Below are positions 9,860-21,590 of a DNA stretch of 64,000 nucleotides, piece after piece. Both the position numbers and the translations under genes were made by a program. Origin of the DNA: Balanoglossus misakiensis (lineage: Eukaryota; Hemichordata). Under the pieces are notes generated by a model that saw only the letters and a list, made by a program, of their open reading frames with translations, made no database searches and was not told where the DNA came from. How positions within the stretch are numbered: the stretch's first letter is position 1; every line of letters starts with the position of its first letter. Location: contig CM082578.2 of NCBI GenBank assembly GCA_040954595.2, positions 2,232,001 through 2,296,000 on the forward strand. Reading direction: 5' to 3'.

Positions 9860-12800
9860 ATGGCGGCACCCCCAGCAGCAATAACCGTGGTTACAGACAC
9901 GAGAAACCTCAAATGCCAACCTTTTGTGCACACCGATGATCAGATCACAACAGGCAAAGCTTGGGAGGAATGGTTGGAGGGCATCGAACGAGAATTTCGA
10001 TATTTCAGAATAACAGAACCCATCGATAAGAAAGACGCCATGATAATCTATGGAGGAAAAGAGATAGCGAGACTCGAGAAAAGTTTACCTGACCCCACAG
10101 AGGGAGAAAACGTCTATGAGAAGTTGAAAACGAAACTAAATGAGTACTACACTCCAAAGAAGAATAAACACCACGCAAGGTATTTATTTCTCAAAATGAC
10201 TCCGACAACAAATGAAAGCACTGTCGCATACGCAGCCAGATTGAGAGAAAAAGCCAACGAGTGTGAATTCGGCACGAGTTGTGAAGAGAGAATTCTGGAA
10301 CATATCATCCAGACAATTGACAATTGCACCCTGATACAGAAAGCAATAAACAAGAAATGGTCTCTTACTCAGTTACTGACTGAAGCAGCGCAAATGGAGG
10401 ACACCTCACTACAAATGCGTGATATGAAACAGTCAGGTGAGAGAAGTGTCGCAAAAGTGAGACAATACAGACAAACCAAGAAACACGGAAAACCCGAGAA
10501 AAGAAAACAGACACCTGCACATGATGGTAAACAGTGTACATATTGTGGACTGACTGGAGTTCATAAAGAAGGACAGAACTGCCCTGCTTTTGGTAAACAA
10601 TGCAGGAAATGCCAAAAGAGAAACCACTTCGCTTCTGTGTGTAGAGCAGATCCAGACAGAGGAAGTAAAGATACAGGGTATAGAAGCAGAAAGACACCTA
10701 GCAGTGCCCATGAGAAAAGTGACTATAGAAAACAGCAGAGAAGAATAAAGAAAACTTCAACAAAAGAGCAAGACAGCACTACAAGTTCAGATGACGACTA
10801 TTTCGAGCATGCAATCAAACACGTCAAAGGTATCAAAAGAGCAAATGAAACTTACACAGGAAAAACTGTCACAGTCAGAATAAATGATGTTGATGCACAG
10901 ATGGAACCTGACACCGGAGCTGAGGTAAATGTCATGGATGAACATCAGTTCAAAGCATTACAACACAGATCCAGCGATGATATCAAACTACGGGACAGTC
11001 ACACAAAGCTAAACACTTTGCAAGATCGATTACCAGTGAAAGGCGAATTCTCTACCATAGTGAGAAACAGAACCTGTGGAGTGAAAGCCAAGTTCATCGT
11101 AGTCAGAGGTAGAATAAATTCACCACCACTGCTGAGCAGGAACACACTAACTGAATTGGGTATGATGCAAATAAAACCAGATGGATCGCTGACAGAGGTC
11201 AACAATCTACGAATAAAAGAAAATCAAGACATCAAAACAGTGAAGAGTGAAATACTGAACAAACAAGTGAAAGAGATAACAGAGAAATACGGAAATGTAT
11301 TCCAAGGAATTGGAAGAATAAGAGATATGAAGAATGATAGAGAAATTTATGCCAAGTTCAGCATGAAGCAAGAAGCAGTACCAGTAGCCCAGAAACCCAG
11401 ACCTGTGGCATACTACCTGCAGAAACCACTAAAGAAATGGCTGGAGCACTGTATACAAGAAGAAATCTTTGAAGAAGTTCCACAAGGAGAACCAGTGACA
11501 TGGTGTTCACCCCTTGTAGTACAACCAAAACCAAGATTCCATGAGACACCAAGGGAAAACCTAGAGCCACACATGATCAGAGCAAGTGTAGACTTGAGAG
11601 TACCAAACCAGTACATGGAGAGAAACAGAATCACCCAGAGCCCAATAGTGGAAGATTTTGAGCACAAGTTCAACGACTGTGTGATATTCTCCAAGCTTGA
11701 TATGAGGCAGGGATATCACCAACTCTTGCTAGATCCAGAATCTCGAGCAGTAGCAACTTTCAGCACACCATGGGGCAACATGAGGCCGAAACGACTGATC
11801 TTTGGAGCCAAGTCATCACAAGATCTGTTTGACGAGACAATATACAGAATATTTGGTGACATACCAAGATGTCTCAACCAACGCGATGACATCCTCTTGG
11901 GAGGCCGGTCAGCAGAAGAACACAACAAAACACTAGAAACAGTCCTACAGAGAGCACAGGATTTCGGGATCACATTCAACCTTGACAAATGCAAATTTGG
12001 AGTTGAGGAGATTGAGTTCTACGGATACCGATTCACGAAAGATGGACTCAAGCCAACACCAGAGAAAGTCCGAGCTGTGAAAGAATGCAAAGCACCAAAA
12101 TCCAAGGAGGCAGTGAGAAGCTTCCTGGGGATGATCGGATATCTCTCAAAGTTCATACCGCGGTACACATCACTGACAGCACCCCTGAGAGAGCTTACTC
12201 ACAAAGATGTCCATTTCAGATGGGGACAGAAGGAAAACGCAGCTTTCCAGAACCTCAAAGACAGTATCACAAATGAAGATACTATGGCTTACTTCAACCC
12301 ATCGAAACCCATCACAGTAAGAGTAGAAGCTAGTTACCATGAAGGACTGTCAGCAGGACTTTTCCAGCAGAGTGAGAAAGGCCTGAGACCAGTTCACTTC
12401 ATCAGTCGCACTTTGACAAGCGCTGAGAAAAGATACAGCCAGACTGAGAAAGATGCTTTAGCAGTGAAATGGGCGAAGAACAGATTCCGCATATATCTGT
12501 TGGGAGCACCCAGATTCAGAATCATCACAGCACATAAACCGCTCATCCCAATGTTCAACAAAGCTACCATGAAACTACCACCCAGGATAGAGAAATGGGT
12601 AATGGAAATGCAAGATGTCGATTATGAGCTACTCTATGAGCCAGGCAAAGATGCTGCTGACCCACTGGATTTCTTGTCCAGACACCCACTACCTGAAACA
12701 GGAAGAGATGGTACAGAGAAAACAATCAAGAAAGTGATAGAAACAGAATATGCTGTTGTGCTAGACCGTATCAAAGAAGAAACGAAGAAAGACAGTCAAC

Positions 12801-14170
12801 TACAGAAACTGAGCAGAGTCATACGAAGAGGCAACTGGGAGAAGCACAAGAAAGACCCAGACATCAACCCGTTTTACACAGTAAGACAAGAGCTGAGCAT
12901 GGTAGACGACCTGATACTCAGAATCAACCGCATCGTGATTCCACGCAGTCTGCAGAGAAAAGTCATCAAATCAGCACACAAGCTAGGTCATTTAGGCATG
13001 ACGAAGACCAAGCAGATGTTGCGAGAGAAATATTGGTTTCCGATGATGAACAGCTACGTCGAGCAGATGATAGGTCAATGCTTCGAATGTCAAGTAACGA
13101 CGAAGCAACACAAACAAGAACCTGTCAAGATGACACCAATACCAGAGAAACCATGGGAAGTAATATCAGTGGACTTTGGAGGACCATATCCTGATGGACA
13201 CTACAACCTGGTAGCCATCGACAAGAGAACAAGATACCCAGAAGTTGAAACTGTATATTCAACAGCAGCGAAACCCACAAAGAGAAAACTCAAGAAAATG
13301 TTCGCTACACATGGCACACCCAGACAGTTGGAGAGTGACAATGGCCCACCCTTTGATTCAGAAGAATTCACCAACTTCGCAAAGGAAGAGGGATTTCACC
13401 ACCATACCGTAACACCAGAACATGCGAGAGCCAATGGAGAAGCTGAAAACTTCATGAAGATGCTGAATAAAACAGAGAGAATCGCACACTTGGAAGGCAA
13501 GGACAGAGAAATAGCCATTCAAGATATGCTGACAGGATACCGTTCATCACCACACCCAGCTACAAATACAGCACCGTACGAAGCCATGATGAATAGACAG
13601 GTCAGAACCAAACTAGACCACCACACAAGAGATGACCAGAAAACAATGAAAGATGATGCAATCAATGAGAGAGACAGAGAATACAAAGAGAAGATCAGAC
13701 AAGCAACAGAAAAGAGAAATGTGAAGCCACACAATTTCATCGTGGGAGACTATGTTCTACTGAAACAACAGAAAAGAAACAAATGGTCAACCGCATATGA
13801 GCCAACATTCTACAGAGTATACAGAATTGATGGTTCAAGCATTGCAGCGAGACGTATAACAGATGGAAGGGAAGTATATCGTGATGCGAGCAAGTTCAAA
13901 CTTGTGAACGCAGTAGTACAAGATCTTGAGGAGGAAATGTTCATATATGATGCAACCGGAAAACGAAATGCGAGGGACTGGCGAGAAAATCTACTCCTTA
14001 ATACCAACCATGATGAGGAAGATGTAAACCCACCTAACCAGCAACAGGGGATGGAAACAGTTTGTGATAGTCCACGAAAACCAAACCCAACACCAACAAA
14101 ATCACCGGAAAGGAGACTCCGTCCGCAGAGAGAGAGACGCCGTCCGACTTACCTGGAAGACTATGAATAG
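9860..14170 (+). CDS. Gypsy gag-pol polyprotein
   Basis: One uninterrupted frame of 1,436 aa from ATG 9860 (context acaaaATGG). The frame is open 21 bp further to a GTG, which is not a likely eukaryotic start. Domains in order: Gag; two zinc knuckles at about 226-263 (the second CRKCQKRNHFASVC); protease with DTGA (D351); RT with SKLDMRQGYH (D614) and QRDDILLGG (D676, D677), where the usual aromatic of YxDD is replaced; RNase H near 818-940; integrase with HHCC (from H1040, CFEC at 1074-1077) and a full DD35E (D1105, D1160, E1196). RNase H is odd: the expected DAS aspartate is E823 and the expected TDHKPL aspartate is A891, while E863 and D934/D937 are kept. RNase H may therefore be impaired although no stop or frameshift is present. 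Confidence 0.93.
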   Translation: MAAPPAAITVVTDTRNLKCQPFVHTDDQITTGKAWEEWLEGIEREFRYFRITEPIDKKDAMIIYGGKEIARLEKSLPDPTEGENVYEKLKTKLNEYYTPKKNKHHARYLFLKMTPTTNESTVAYAARLREKANECEFGTSCEERILEHIIQTIDNCTLIQKAINKKWSLTQLLTEAAQMEDTSLQMRDMKQSGERSVAKVRQYRQTKKHGKPEKRKQTPAHDGKQCTYCGLTGVHKEGQNCPAFGKQCRKCQKRNHFASVCRADPDRGSKDTGYRSRKTPSSAHEKSDYRKQQRRIKKTSTKEQDSTTSSDDDYFEHAIKHVKGIKRANETYTGKTVTVRINDVDAQMEPDTGAEVNVMDEHQFKALQHRSSDDIKLRDSHTKLNTLQDRLPVKGEFSTIVRNRTCGVKAKFIVVRGRINSPPLLSRNTLTELGMMQIKPDGSLTEVNNLRIKENQDIKTVKSEILNKQVKEITEKYGNVFQGIGRIRDMKNDREIYAKFSMKQEAVPVAQKPRPVAYYLQKPLKKWLEHCIQEEIFEEVPQGEPVTWCSPLVVQPKPRFHETPRENLEPHMIRASVDLRVPNQYMERNRITQSPIVEDFEHKFNDCVIFSKLDMRQGYHQLLLDPESRAVATFSTPWGNMRPKRLIFGAKSSQDLFDETIYRIFGDIPRCLNQRDDILLGGRSAEEHNKTLETVLQRAQDFGITFNLDKCKFGVEEIEFYGYRFTKDGLKPTPEKVRAVKECKAPKSKEAVRSFLGMIGYLSKFIPRYTSLTAPLRELTHKDVHFRWGQKENAAFQNLKDSITNEDTMAYFNPSKPITVRVEASYHEGLSAGLFQQSEKGLRPVHFISRTLTSAEKRYSQTEKDALAVKWAKNRFRIYLLGAPRFRIITAHKPLIPMFNKATMKLPPRIEKWVMEMQDVDYELLYEPGKDAADPLDFLSRHPLPETGRDGTEKTIKKVIETEYAVVLDRIKEETKKDSQLQKLSRVIRRGNWEKHKKDPDINPFYTVRQELSMVDDLILRINRIVIPRSLQRKVIKSAHKLGHLGMTKTKQMLREKYWFPMMNSYVEQMIGQCFECQVTTKQHKQEPVKMTPIPEKPWEVISVDFGGPYPDGHYNLVAIDKRTRYPEVETVYSTAAKPTKRKLKKMFATHGTPRQLESDNGPPFDSEEFTNFAKEEGFHHHTVTPEHARANGEAENFMKMLNKTERIAHLEGKDREIAIQDMLTGYRSSPHPATNTAPYEAMMNRQVRTKLDHHTRDDQKTMKDDAINERDREYKEKIRQATEKRNVKPHNFIVGDYVLLKQQKRNKWSTAYEPTFYRVYRIDGSSIAARRITDGREVYRDASKFKLVNAVVQDLEEEMFIYDATGKRNARDWRENLLLNTNHDEEDVNPPNQQQGMETVCDSPRKPNPTPTKSPERRLRPQRERRRPTYLEDYE

Positions 14171-14539
14171 CAGGCGATAGCTAGGCTATGGAAAACTGAC
14201 AATGACAAAAACAATGTTCGAGTTTATTGTTCCATATTTTATTCTATTTCGAATTCGTATTGAAAGTGAAAATTCCATGAAAAAAAAGACAGGAACATTT
14301 ATACCGATGGACATACCTTTATTCAATTTGATATTTTGAAATTGAAATTAATGTTATTTGTTGAGCAGCTATCAAGGCCAATTTATATTTAGAAATTTGG
14401 AAACACAAGGATTGTTGAAAACATACATTATATTCATGATCAAACCGCAAACAGGAACACTGACCGTGAACCACGAGAAAAATGAGACTCAGTACGAAAT
14501 GACAATCTTCAAGAGAAATTGAAGCAACTCTGCTATCTC
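14171..14539 (+). other. Gypsy 3' untranslated region
   Basis: AT-rich, with no open frame of note and no envelope-like gene. It ends at the polypurine tract. Confidence 0.7.
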
Positions 14540-14555
14540 AAAAGAAAAGGAGAAA
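14540..14555 (+). promoter_or_regulatory. Polypurine tract
   Basis: AAAAGAAAAGGAGAAA directly before the 3' LTR, the plus-strand priming site of LTR retroelements. Confidence 0.85.
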
Positions 14556-14743
14556 TGTAATATCCAGACATATAACAAAATATACTTTCAGTATGGCCAG
14601 CTGCATTCTGTACATGCCATGCGCGGTACGTTACCTGCCCATGCGCAGTAGTTGTGTTGTTGTTAATAAAGTTAACATGGCGAGATGTTAGAAGCCATAC
14701 AACGGTGAATCAGTCTATTTGATTCATAGTCGGGGACATTACA
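14556..14743 (+). repeat. 3' LTR of the Gypsy element
   Basis: 188 bp, same sequence as the 5' LTR by eye, ending ATTACA and followed by the ACGCC duplication. Confidence 0.96.
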
Positions 14744-15406
14744 ACGCCTGTCCGACAGTCCGAGACTGGTTGTTTTTCCATCAGACTGATAGTAAAAAAG
14801 TTACCAGTCCGGCGGACAGGTTGAATTTAGCGTGGAGTTGACTTGTTTGCGGTATCATAGACGTACGTGACCCCATCGTGACCCTGGCTGTCCGGGATAG
14901 CACCACCAACGATATCTTTTAGACCATCCTCTGTTTATTAGGCCCCTATTGCAATTAATTACCGTCCCTATCTTATATTGGAGGGAACGGGTTTGTCTTG
15001 GCATGTTATGCAAAACACTTGAAAGATGAATTTTTTTTTTTAAATGACGTTTATGACATACAGATGTAACCGACCCCATAAGGTCCCAATGGTATATATT
15101 TACATCATACACCAAATTGGACTTAAAAACCAAAAATTGAAAGCCGCTGGAGTTTCTGCGACTATGAACTCAACGTAAGCTGGACACTACTCACTCCGAG
15201 CCCGACCTGGTAATTTGTATGTTGTCCATCGAGCGCCTATAGCTTAGACCTATACAGGAGAGAACGGTTTATGAAGTTATGTTCAACAAAAATATATGAT
15301 CATGGAATTAAAGAATTTGGAGAAAAAAAATATAATTAAAAATGGACGTTTACGACGACAAAAAGGAAGACTGTTTAATGCAAAAGTTAAGAAAAAGGAA
15401 AAATTC

Positions 15407-15526
15407 AAGCCTACGGCACGTGGTATTCCCAGGCGGTCACCCATCCAAGTACTAACCACGCCCAACGCAGCTTAACTACGGTGATCGGACGAGAACCGGT
15501 GTATTCGACGTGGTATGGCCGTAGGC
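15407..15526 (-). rRNA. 5S ribosomal RNA (copy 9, variant)
   Basis: RNA A49 to U (plus strand aactacgg), just before box A. The same change is in the copies at 29692, 30759 and 54338. Confidence 0.96.
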
Positions 15527-16472
15527 AAACACTGCTTGAATTTCTACAATTATTAAGCAAACGGAAGCTTCACTAACACATAGGCGTACACACAGAGCAC
15601 GCGGCACGATAATTGTGTGCGTGGCCAGCTGATTGACCGACCCTATCTTATAATTTATATGGGAGAGAGCGGTTTTGTCTTGTTATATCCTACAAAAAGT
15701 GACCATATTAAAGTGGAGAAATAATGACCTGATAATTTGTGTGGCCGATCGACCGTCCCTATCTAAGGCCTATATTGGTATGTTATGCAAGACACACTAT
15801 TCGAAATAACGCCTGTCCGACAGTCCGAGACTGGTTGTTTCTCCATCAGACTGATAGTAAAAGAAGTTACCAGTCCGGCGGACAGGTTGAATTTAGCGTG
15901 GAGTTGACTTGTTTGCGGTATCATAGACGTACGTGACCCCATCGTGACCCTGGCTGTCCGGGATAGCACCACCAACGATATCTTTTAGACCATCCTCTGT
16001 TTATTAGGCCCCTATTGCAATTAATTACCGTCCCTATCTTATATTGGAGGGAACGGGTTTGTCTTGGCATGTTATGCAAAACACTTGAAAGATGAATTTT
16101 TTTTTTTAAATGACGTTTATGACATACAGATGTAACCGACCCCATAAGGTCCCAATGGTATATATTTACATCATACACCAAATTGGACTTAAAAACCAAA
16201 AATTGAAAGCCGCTGGAGTTTCTGCGACTATGAACTCAACGTAAGCTGGACACTACTCACTCCGAGCCCGACCTGGTAATTTGTATGTTGTCCATCGAGC
16301 GCCTATAGCTTAGACCTATACAGGAGAGAACGGTTTATGAAGTTATGTTCAACAAAAATATATGATCATGGAATTAAAGAATTTGGAGAAAAAAAATATA
16401 ATTAAAAATGGACGTTTACGACGACAAAAAGGAAGACTGTTTAATGCAAAAGTTAAGAAAAAGGAAAAATTC

Positions 16473-16592
16473 AAGCCTACGGCACGTGGTATTCCCAGGC
16501 GGTCACCCATCCAAGTACTAACCACGCCCAACGCAGCTTAACTTCGGTGATCGGACGAGAACCGGTGTATTCGACGTGGTATGGCCGTAGGC
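16473..16592 (-). rRNA. 5S ribosomal RNA (copy 10)
   Basis: Consensus gene. A substitution in its 5' flank (actgattg) is shared with the copy at 55404. Element A2 lies in its upstream spacer. Confidence 0.97.
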
Positions 16593-17091
16593 AAACACTG
16601 ATTGAATTTCTACAATTATTAAGCAAACGGAAGCTTCACTAACACATAGGCGTACACACAGAGCACGCGGCACGATAATTGTGTGCGTGGCCAGCTGATT
16701 GACCGACCCTATCTTATAATTTATATGGGAGAGAGCGGTTTTGTCTTGTTATATCCTACAAAAAGTGACCATATTAAAGTGGAGAAATAATGACCTGATA
16801 ATTTGTGTGGCCGATCGACCGTCCCTATCTTAGGCCTATATTAGTATGTTATGCAAGACACACTATTCGAAATAACGCCTGTCCGACAGTCCGAGACTGG
16901 TTGTTTTTCCATCAGACTGATAGTAAAAAAGTTACCAGTCCGGCGGACAGGTTGAATTTAGCGTGGAGTTGACTTGTTTGCGGTATCATAGACGTACGTG
17001 ACCCCATCGTGACCCTGGCTGTCCGGGATAGCACCACCAACGATATCTTTTAGACCATCCTCTGTTTATTAGGCCCCTATTGCAATTAATT

Positions 17092-19017
17092 GGCAGAAAA
17101 AATGTGGAGAAAATCTAGGTTGGAAGTACATCGCCAGATTTACAGGGCCTGTCGGACCGACGTCGTTCGCCTTGTGGATGCTGCTAAAAAGAACCATTAT
17201 GTCGGCCTTGTTGACGAGTGCTCAGGTAACCAAAAACAATTATTCAAGGTCGTAAAGGGACTGCTTGGTCACAATAACACATCCACTGTACTACCAAAAC
17301 ATGATGATTCTCTGGAATTAGCAAATCGTTTTGCAAAATTCTTCATTAATCGCGTAAAATCACTAACTATAAATATGGGCAATTCCATTCGACATCATTC
17401 ACAACCACAAACTGAATTGAAATCCGATTGTCGCCTTAATGCCTTTGAGCCTACAACTGCTGATGAAATTGACAAGGTTATTCGTGCATCGCCTTCATCT
17501 ACTTGTCGCCTTGATCCGATTCCTACCAAGATCTTCACACATTCTGACATTTTACAAGTTGTGTTACCACATATCACAGAAATCTTCAATAACTCTCTGC
17601 AGTATGGTGTTGTACCTCCTCATTTCAAGGAAGGCGTCGTTAAACCTCTACTTAAAAAGCCATCTCTTGATCATGAAGTTCTCAAAAATTTCCGTCCTGT
17701 ATCCAACCTGCCGTTTTTGTCGAAGATCCTGGAACGTATTGTTGCCAAGAGACTGACTTCTCACATTGTCAACCATTCATTGGACGAGCCTTTGCAATCT
17801 GCTTACAAGCCAGGACACAGTACTGAGACTGCTCTCCTCAAAGTAACAAATGACATTTTGCTTGCTCTTGATGAAAAAAGAGATGTTTTCTTGGTATTAC
17901 TCGATCTTTCCGCAGCATTTGACACTGTGAACCATACCATTTTACTCAATCGCTTAAGAGACCGCTTTGGTCTCTCTGATACTGTTCTCATGTGGTTTAA
18001 GTCATACCTTCCAATCGTAGTCAGTGTGTACTTGTAAATTCCACCCAATCACCTTTTTATCCGCTCGACACTGGGGTACCACAGGGGTCAGTTCTTGGTC
18101 CCATACTTTTCAATATGTACACGTCTCCATTAGGTGAATTAGTTCAAAGTCATGGTTGTCTTTATAGTTTTTATGCAGATGACTCTTCACTTTATTTGTC
18201 TTTTAGTAAAGACAACGCAGCAAAAACTGTTTCAAATCTTGAACTTTGTATATCTGATGTTAGGTTTTGGATGTCTGAAAACTTCTTGTGCTTAAACGAT
18301 GATAAGACTGAATTTGTTATTTTCTCTGGTATTTTGGGTGATCTGTCTGCTAGAGGGATTTCAGAAATTCGTGTTGGCGATTCTCTGATTCCCGTCCACT
18401 GTCAGGCTAAGAGCCTTGGAGTGATCCTTGACTCTTGTCTGACAATGAAGCCACATATTGGACAGATCTGCTGCTCTGCCACTTTTCATTTACGTCGCAT
18501 TGCGCTTATCCGCAAATATTTATCTCATTCTGCTACAGAGCAATTAGTTCATGCATTCATTACGTCTCGAATTGATTCATGTAATTCACTTTTATTTGGG
18601 CTCCCGAAGTATTCAATCAACCGTATCCAACGCGTTCAGAATATTGCTGCTAGAATTGTAACTCGTTCAAAAATCACCTGTCACATCACTCCAATTTTGT
18701 ATCAGTTGCACTGGCTACCTGTTACAGAGCGTATTGTTTTTAAGATGTTAGTTCTCATTTTTGAATCCATTCATAAACTTGGTCCAATCTATCTTTCAAG
18801 CATGACTAATCTATATGTTCCGTGTCGCAATTTAAGGTCAGCGGATCAGTTCAAACTCTGCCCTGTTCGATCACGCACCAAGAGTTATGGTGATCGTGCT
18901 TTTACTGTTGCTGCTCCAATTCTTTGGAATAATCTTCCACTCACCATTCGCCAGGCACCAGACTTATCTGTTTTTAAATCAAATGTTAAAACTTTACTTT
19001 TTAAATCTGTTTTTTAG
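17092..19017 (+). pseudogene. Reverse transcriptase ORF2 fragment of element A2, frameshifted
   Basis: Frame one runs to the stop at 18035-18037. RT motifs then resume in another frame and read to 19017. The one-base loss near 18010 is the same as in A1. FYADD catalytic residues are present in the second part. Confidence 0.9.
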
Positions 19018-19118
19018 CCATTTGTTGTATTGTACTTTTGCTTTAAGCGTCATTGATCACATTTTTTGTGGATACTGACGCTATACAAATAAATTATTAT
19101 TATTATTATTATTATTAT
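17092..19118 (+). mobile_element. Non-LTR retrotransposon A, copy A2
   Basis: Same left and right junctions and same missing spacer as A1. Markers shared only with A4: caggggtcag near 18081, tttatttgtc near 18191 and a pure ATT tail without ttctta. The A1/A2 split is therefore older than the block duplication that made A3/A4. Confidence 0.9.
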
Positions 19119-19337
19119 TACTCACTCCGAGCCCGACCTGGTAATTTGTATGTTGTCCATCGAGCGCCTATAGCTTAGACCTATACAGGAGAGAACGGTT
19201 TATGAAGTTATGTTCAACAAAAATATATGATCATGGAATTAAAGAATTTGGAGAAAAAAAATATAATTAAAAATGGACGTTTACGACGACAAAAAGGAAG
19301 ACTGTTTAATGCAAAAGTTAAGAAAAAGGAAAAATTC

Positions 19338-19457
19338 AAGCCTACGGCACGTGGTATTCCCAGGCGGTCACCCATCCAAGTACTAACCACGCCCAACGCA
19401 GCTTAACTTCGGTGATCGGACGAGAACCGCTGTATTCGACGTGGTATGGCCGTAGGC
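19338..19457 (-). rRNA. 5S ribosomal RNA (copy 11, variant)
   Basis: RNA C28 to G (plus strand gaaccgctg), shared only with the copy at 58269. Confidence 0.96.
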
Positions 19458-20400
19458 AAACACTGCTTGAATTTCTACAATTATTAAGCAAACGGAAGCT
19501 TCACTAACACATAGGCGTACACACAGAGCACGCGGCACGATAATTGTGTGCGTGGCCAGCTGATTGACCGACCCTATCTTATAATTTATATGGGAGAGAG
19601 CGGTTTTGTCTTGTTATATCCTACAAAAAGTGACCATATTAAAGTGGAGAAATAATGACCTGATAATTTGTGTGGCCGATCTACCGTCCCTATCTAAGGC
19701 CTATATTGGTATGTTATGCAAGACACACTATTCGAAATAACGCCTGTCCGACAGTCCGAGACTGGTTGTTTTTCCATCAGACTGATAGTAAAAAAGTTAC
19801 CAGTCCGGCGGACAGGTTGAATTTAGCGTGGAGTTGACTTGTTTGCGGTATCATAGACGTACGTGACCCCATCGTGACCCTGGCTGTCCGGGATAGCACC
19901 ACCAACGATATCTTTTAGACCATCCTCTGTTTATTAGGCCCCTATTGCAATTAATTACCGTCCCTATCTTATATTGGAGGGCACGGGTTTGTCTTGGCAT
20001 GTTATGCAAAACACTTGAAAGATGAATTTTTTTTTAAATGACGTTTATGACATACAGATGTAACCGACCCCATAAGGTCCCAATGGTATATATTTACATC
20101 ATACACCAAATTGGACTTAAAAACCAAAAATTGAAAGCCGCTGGAGTTTCTGCGACTATGAACTCAACGTAAGCTGGACACTACTCACTCCGAGCCCGAC
20201 CTGGTAATTTGTATGTTGTCCATCGAGCGCCTATAGCTTAGACCTATACAGGAGAGAACGGTTTATGAAGTTATGTTCAACAAAAATATATGATCATGGA
20301 ATTAAAGAATTTGGAGAAAAAAAATATAATTAAAAATGGACGTTTACGACGACAAAAAGGAAGACTGTTTAATGCAAAAGTTAAGAAAAATGAAAAATTC

Positions 20401-20520
20401 AAGCCTACGGCACGTGGTATTCCCAGGCGGTCACCCATCCAAGTACTAACCACGCCCAACGCAGCTTAACTTCGGTGATCGGACGAGAACCGGTGTATTC
20501 GACGTGGTATGGCCGTAGGC
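20401..20520 (-). rRNA. 5S ribosomal RNA (copy 12)
   Basis: Consensus gene with the aaaaatgaaaaattc form of the 3' flank. Confidence 0.98.
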
Positions 20521-21470
20521 AAACACTGCTTGAATTTCTACAATTATTAAGCAAACGGAAGCTTCACTAACACATAGGCGTACACACAGAGCACGCGGCA
20601 CGATAATTGTGTGCGTGGCCAGCTGATTGACCGACCCTATCTTATAATTTATATGGGAGAGAGCGGTTTTGTCTTGTTATATCCTACAAAAAGTGACCAT
20701 ATTAAAGTGGAGAAATAATGACCTGATAATTTGTGTGGCCGATCGACCGTCCCTATCTAAGGCCTATATTGGTATGTTATGCAAGACACACTATTCGAAA
20801 TAACGCCTGTCCGACAGTCCGAGACTGGTTGTTTCTCCATCAGACTGATAGTAAAAAAGTTACCAGTCCGGCGGACAGGTTGAATTTAGCGTGGAGTTGA
20901 CTTGTTTGCGGTATCATAGACGTACGTGACCCCATCGTGACCCTGGCTGTCCGGGATAGCACCACCAACGATATCTTTTAGACCATCCTCTGTTTATTAG
21001 GCCCCTATTGCAATTAATTACCGTCCCTATCTTATATTGGAGGGCACGGGTTTGTCTTGGCATGTTATGCAAAACACTTGAAAGATGATTTTTTTTTTTT
21101 AAATGACGTTTATGACATACAGATGTAACCGACCCCATAAGGTCCCAATGGTATATATTTACATCATACACCAAATTGGACTTAAAAACCAAAAATTGAA
21201 AGCCGCTGGAGTTTCTGCGACTATGAACTCAACGTAAGCTGGACACTACTCACTCCGAGCCCGACCTGGTAATTTGTATGTTGTCCATCGAGCGCCTATA
21301 GCTTAGACCTATACAGGAGAGAACGGTTTATGAAGTTATGTTCAACAAAAATATATGATCATGGAATTAAAGAATTTGGAGAAAAAAAATATAATTAAAA
21401 ATGGACGTTTACGACGACAAAAAGGAAGACTGTTTAATGCAAAAGTTAAGAAAAATGAAAAGAAAAATTC

Positions 21471-21590
21471 AAGCCTACGGCACGTGGTATTCCCAGGCGG
21501 TCACCCATCCAAGTACTAACCACGCCCAACGCAGCTTAACTTCGGTGATCGGACGAGAACCGGTGTATTCGACGTGGTATGGCCGTAGGC
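21471..21590 (-). rRNA. 5S ribosomal RNA (copy 13)
   Basis: Consensus gene. A 6-bp insertion in its 3' flank lies beyond the T5 terminator. Confidence 0.98.

Larger units (their letters stand above)
9481..14743 (+). mobile_element. Ty3/Gypsy LTR retrotransposon (mag/SURL-like), complete
   Basis: A 5,263-bp element with two 188-bp LTRs that look identical, TG...CA ends, a 5-bp target duplication, a tRNA primer site, one gag-pol frame, a polypurine tract and no envelope gene. Short LTRs, a serine tRNA primer and a single gag-pol frame fit the mag/SURL group of animal Gypsy elements (clade assignment inferred). The element is absent from the matching block at 53.68 kb. Identical LTRs mean a recent insertion. 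Confidence 0.96.
14744..17091. repeat. 5S array segment, copies 9-10
   Basis: Starts with the right target duplication ACGCC (14744-14748), resumes the spacer inside the palindrome and runs to the A2 junction. It matches 53675-56022 at offset 38,931, including rare variants (cactgattg near 16599 and 55530; tatcttaggcc near 16828 and 55759). Confidence 0.96.

Noticed and set aside
17090-17092. TTG start of the element A reading frame
   Set aside because: The codon spans the host/element junction. The frame is simply a 5'-truncated ORF2.
1-19600. Assembly artefact as sole explanation for the block duplication
   Set aside because: The blocks differ by scattered substitutions, T-tract lengths, the Gypsy insertion and the 844-bp unit, which argues for real paralogous blocks. 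Raw-read support is still needed and is listed as a check.
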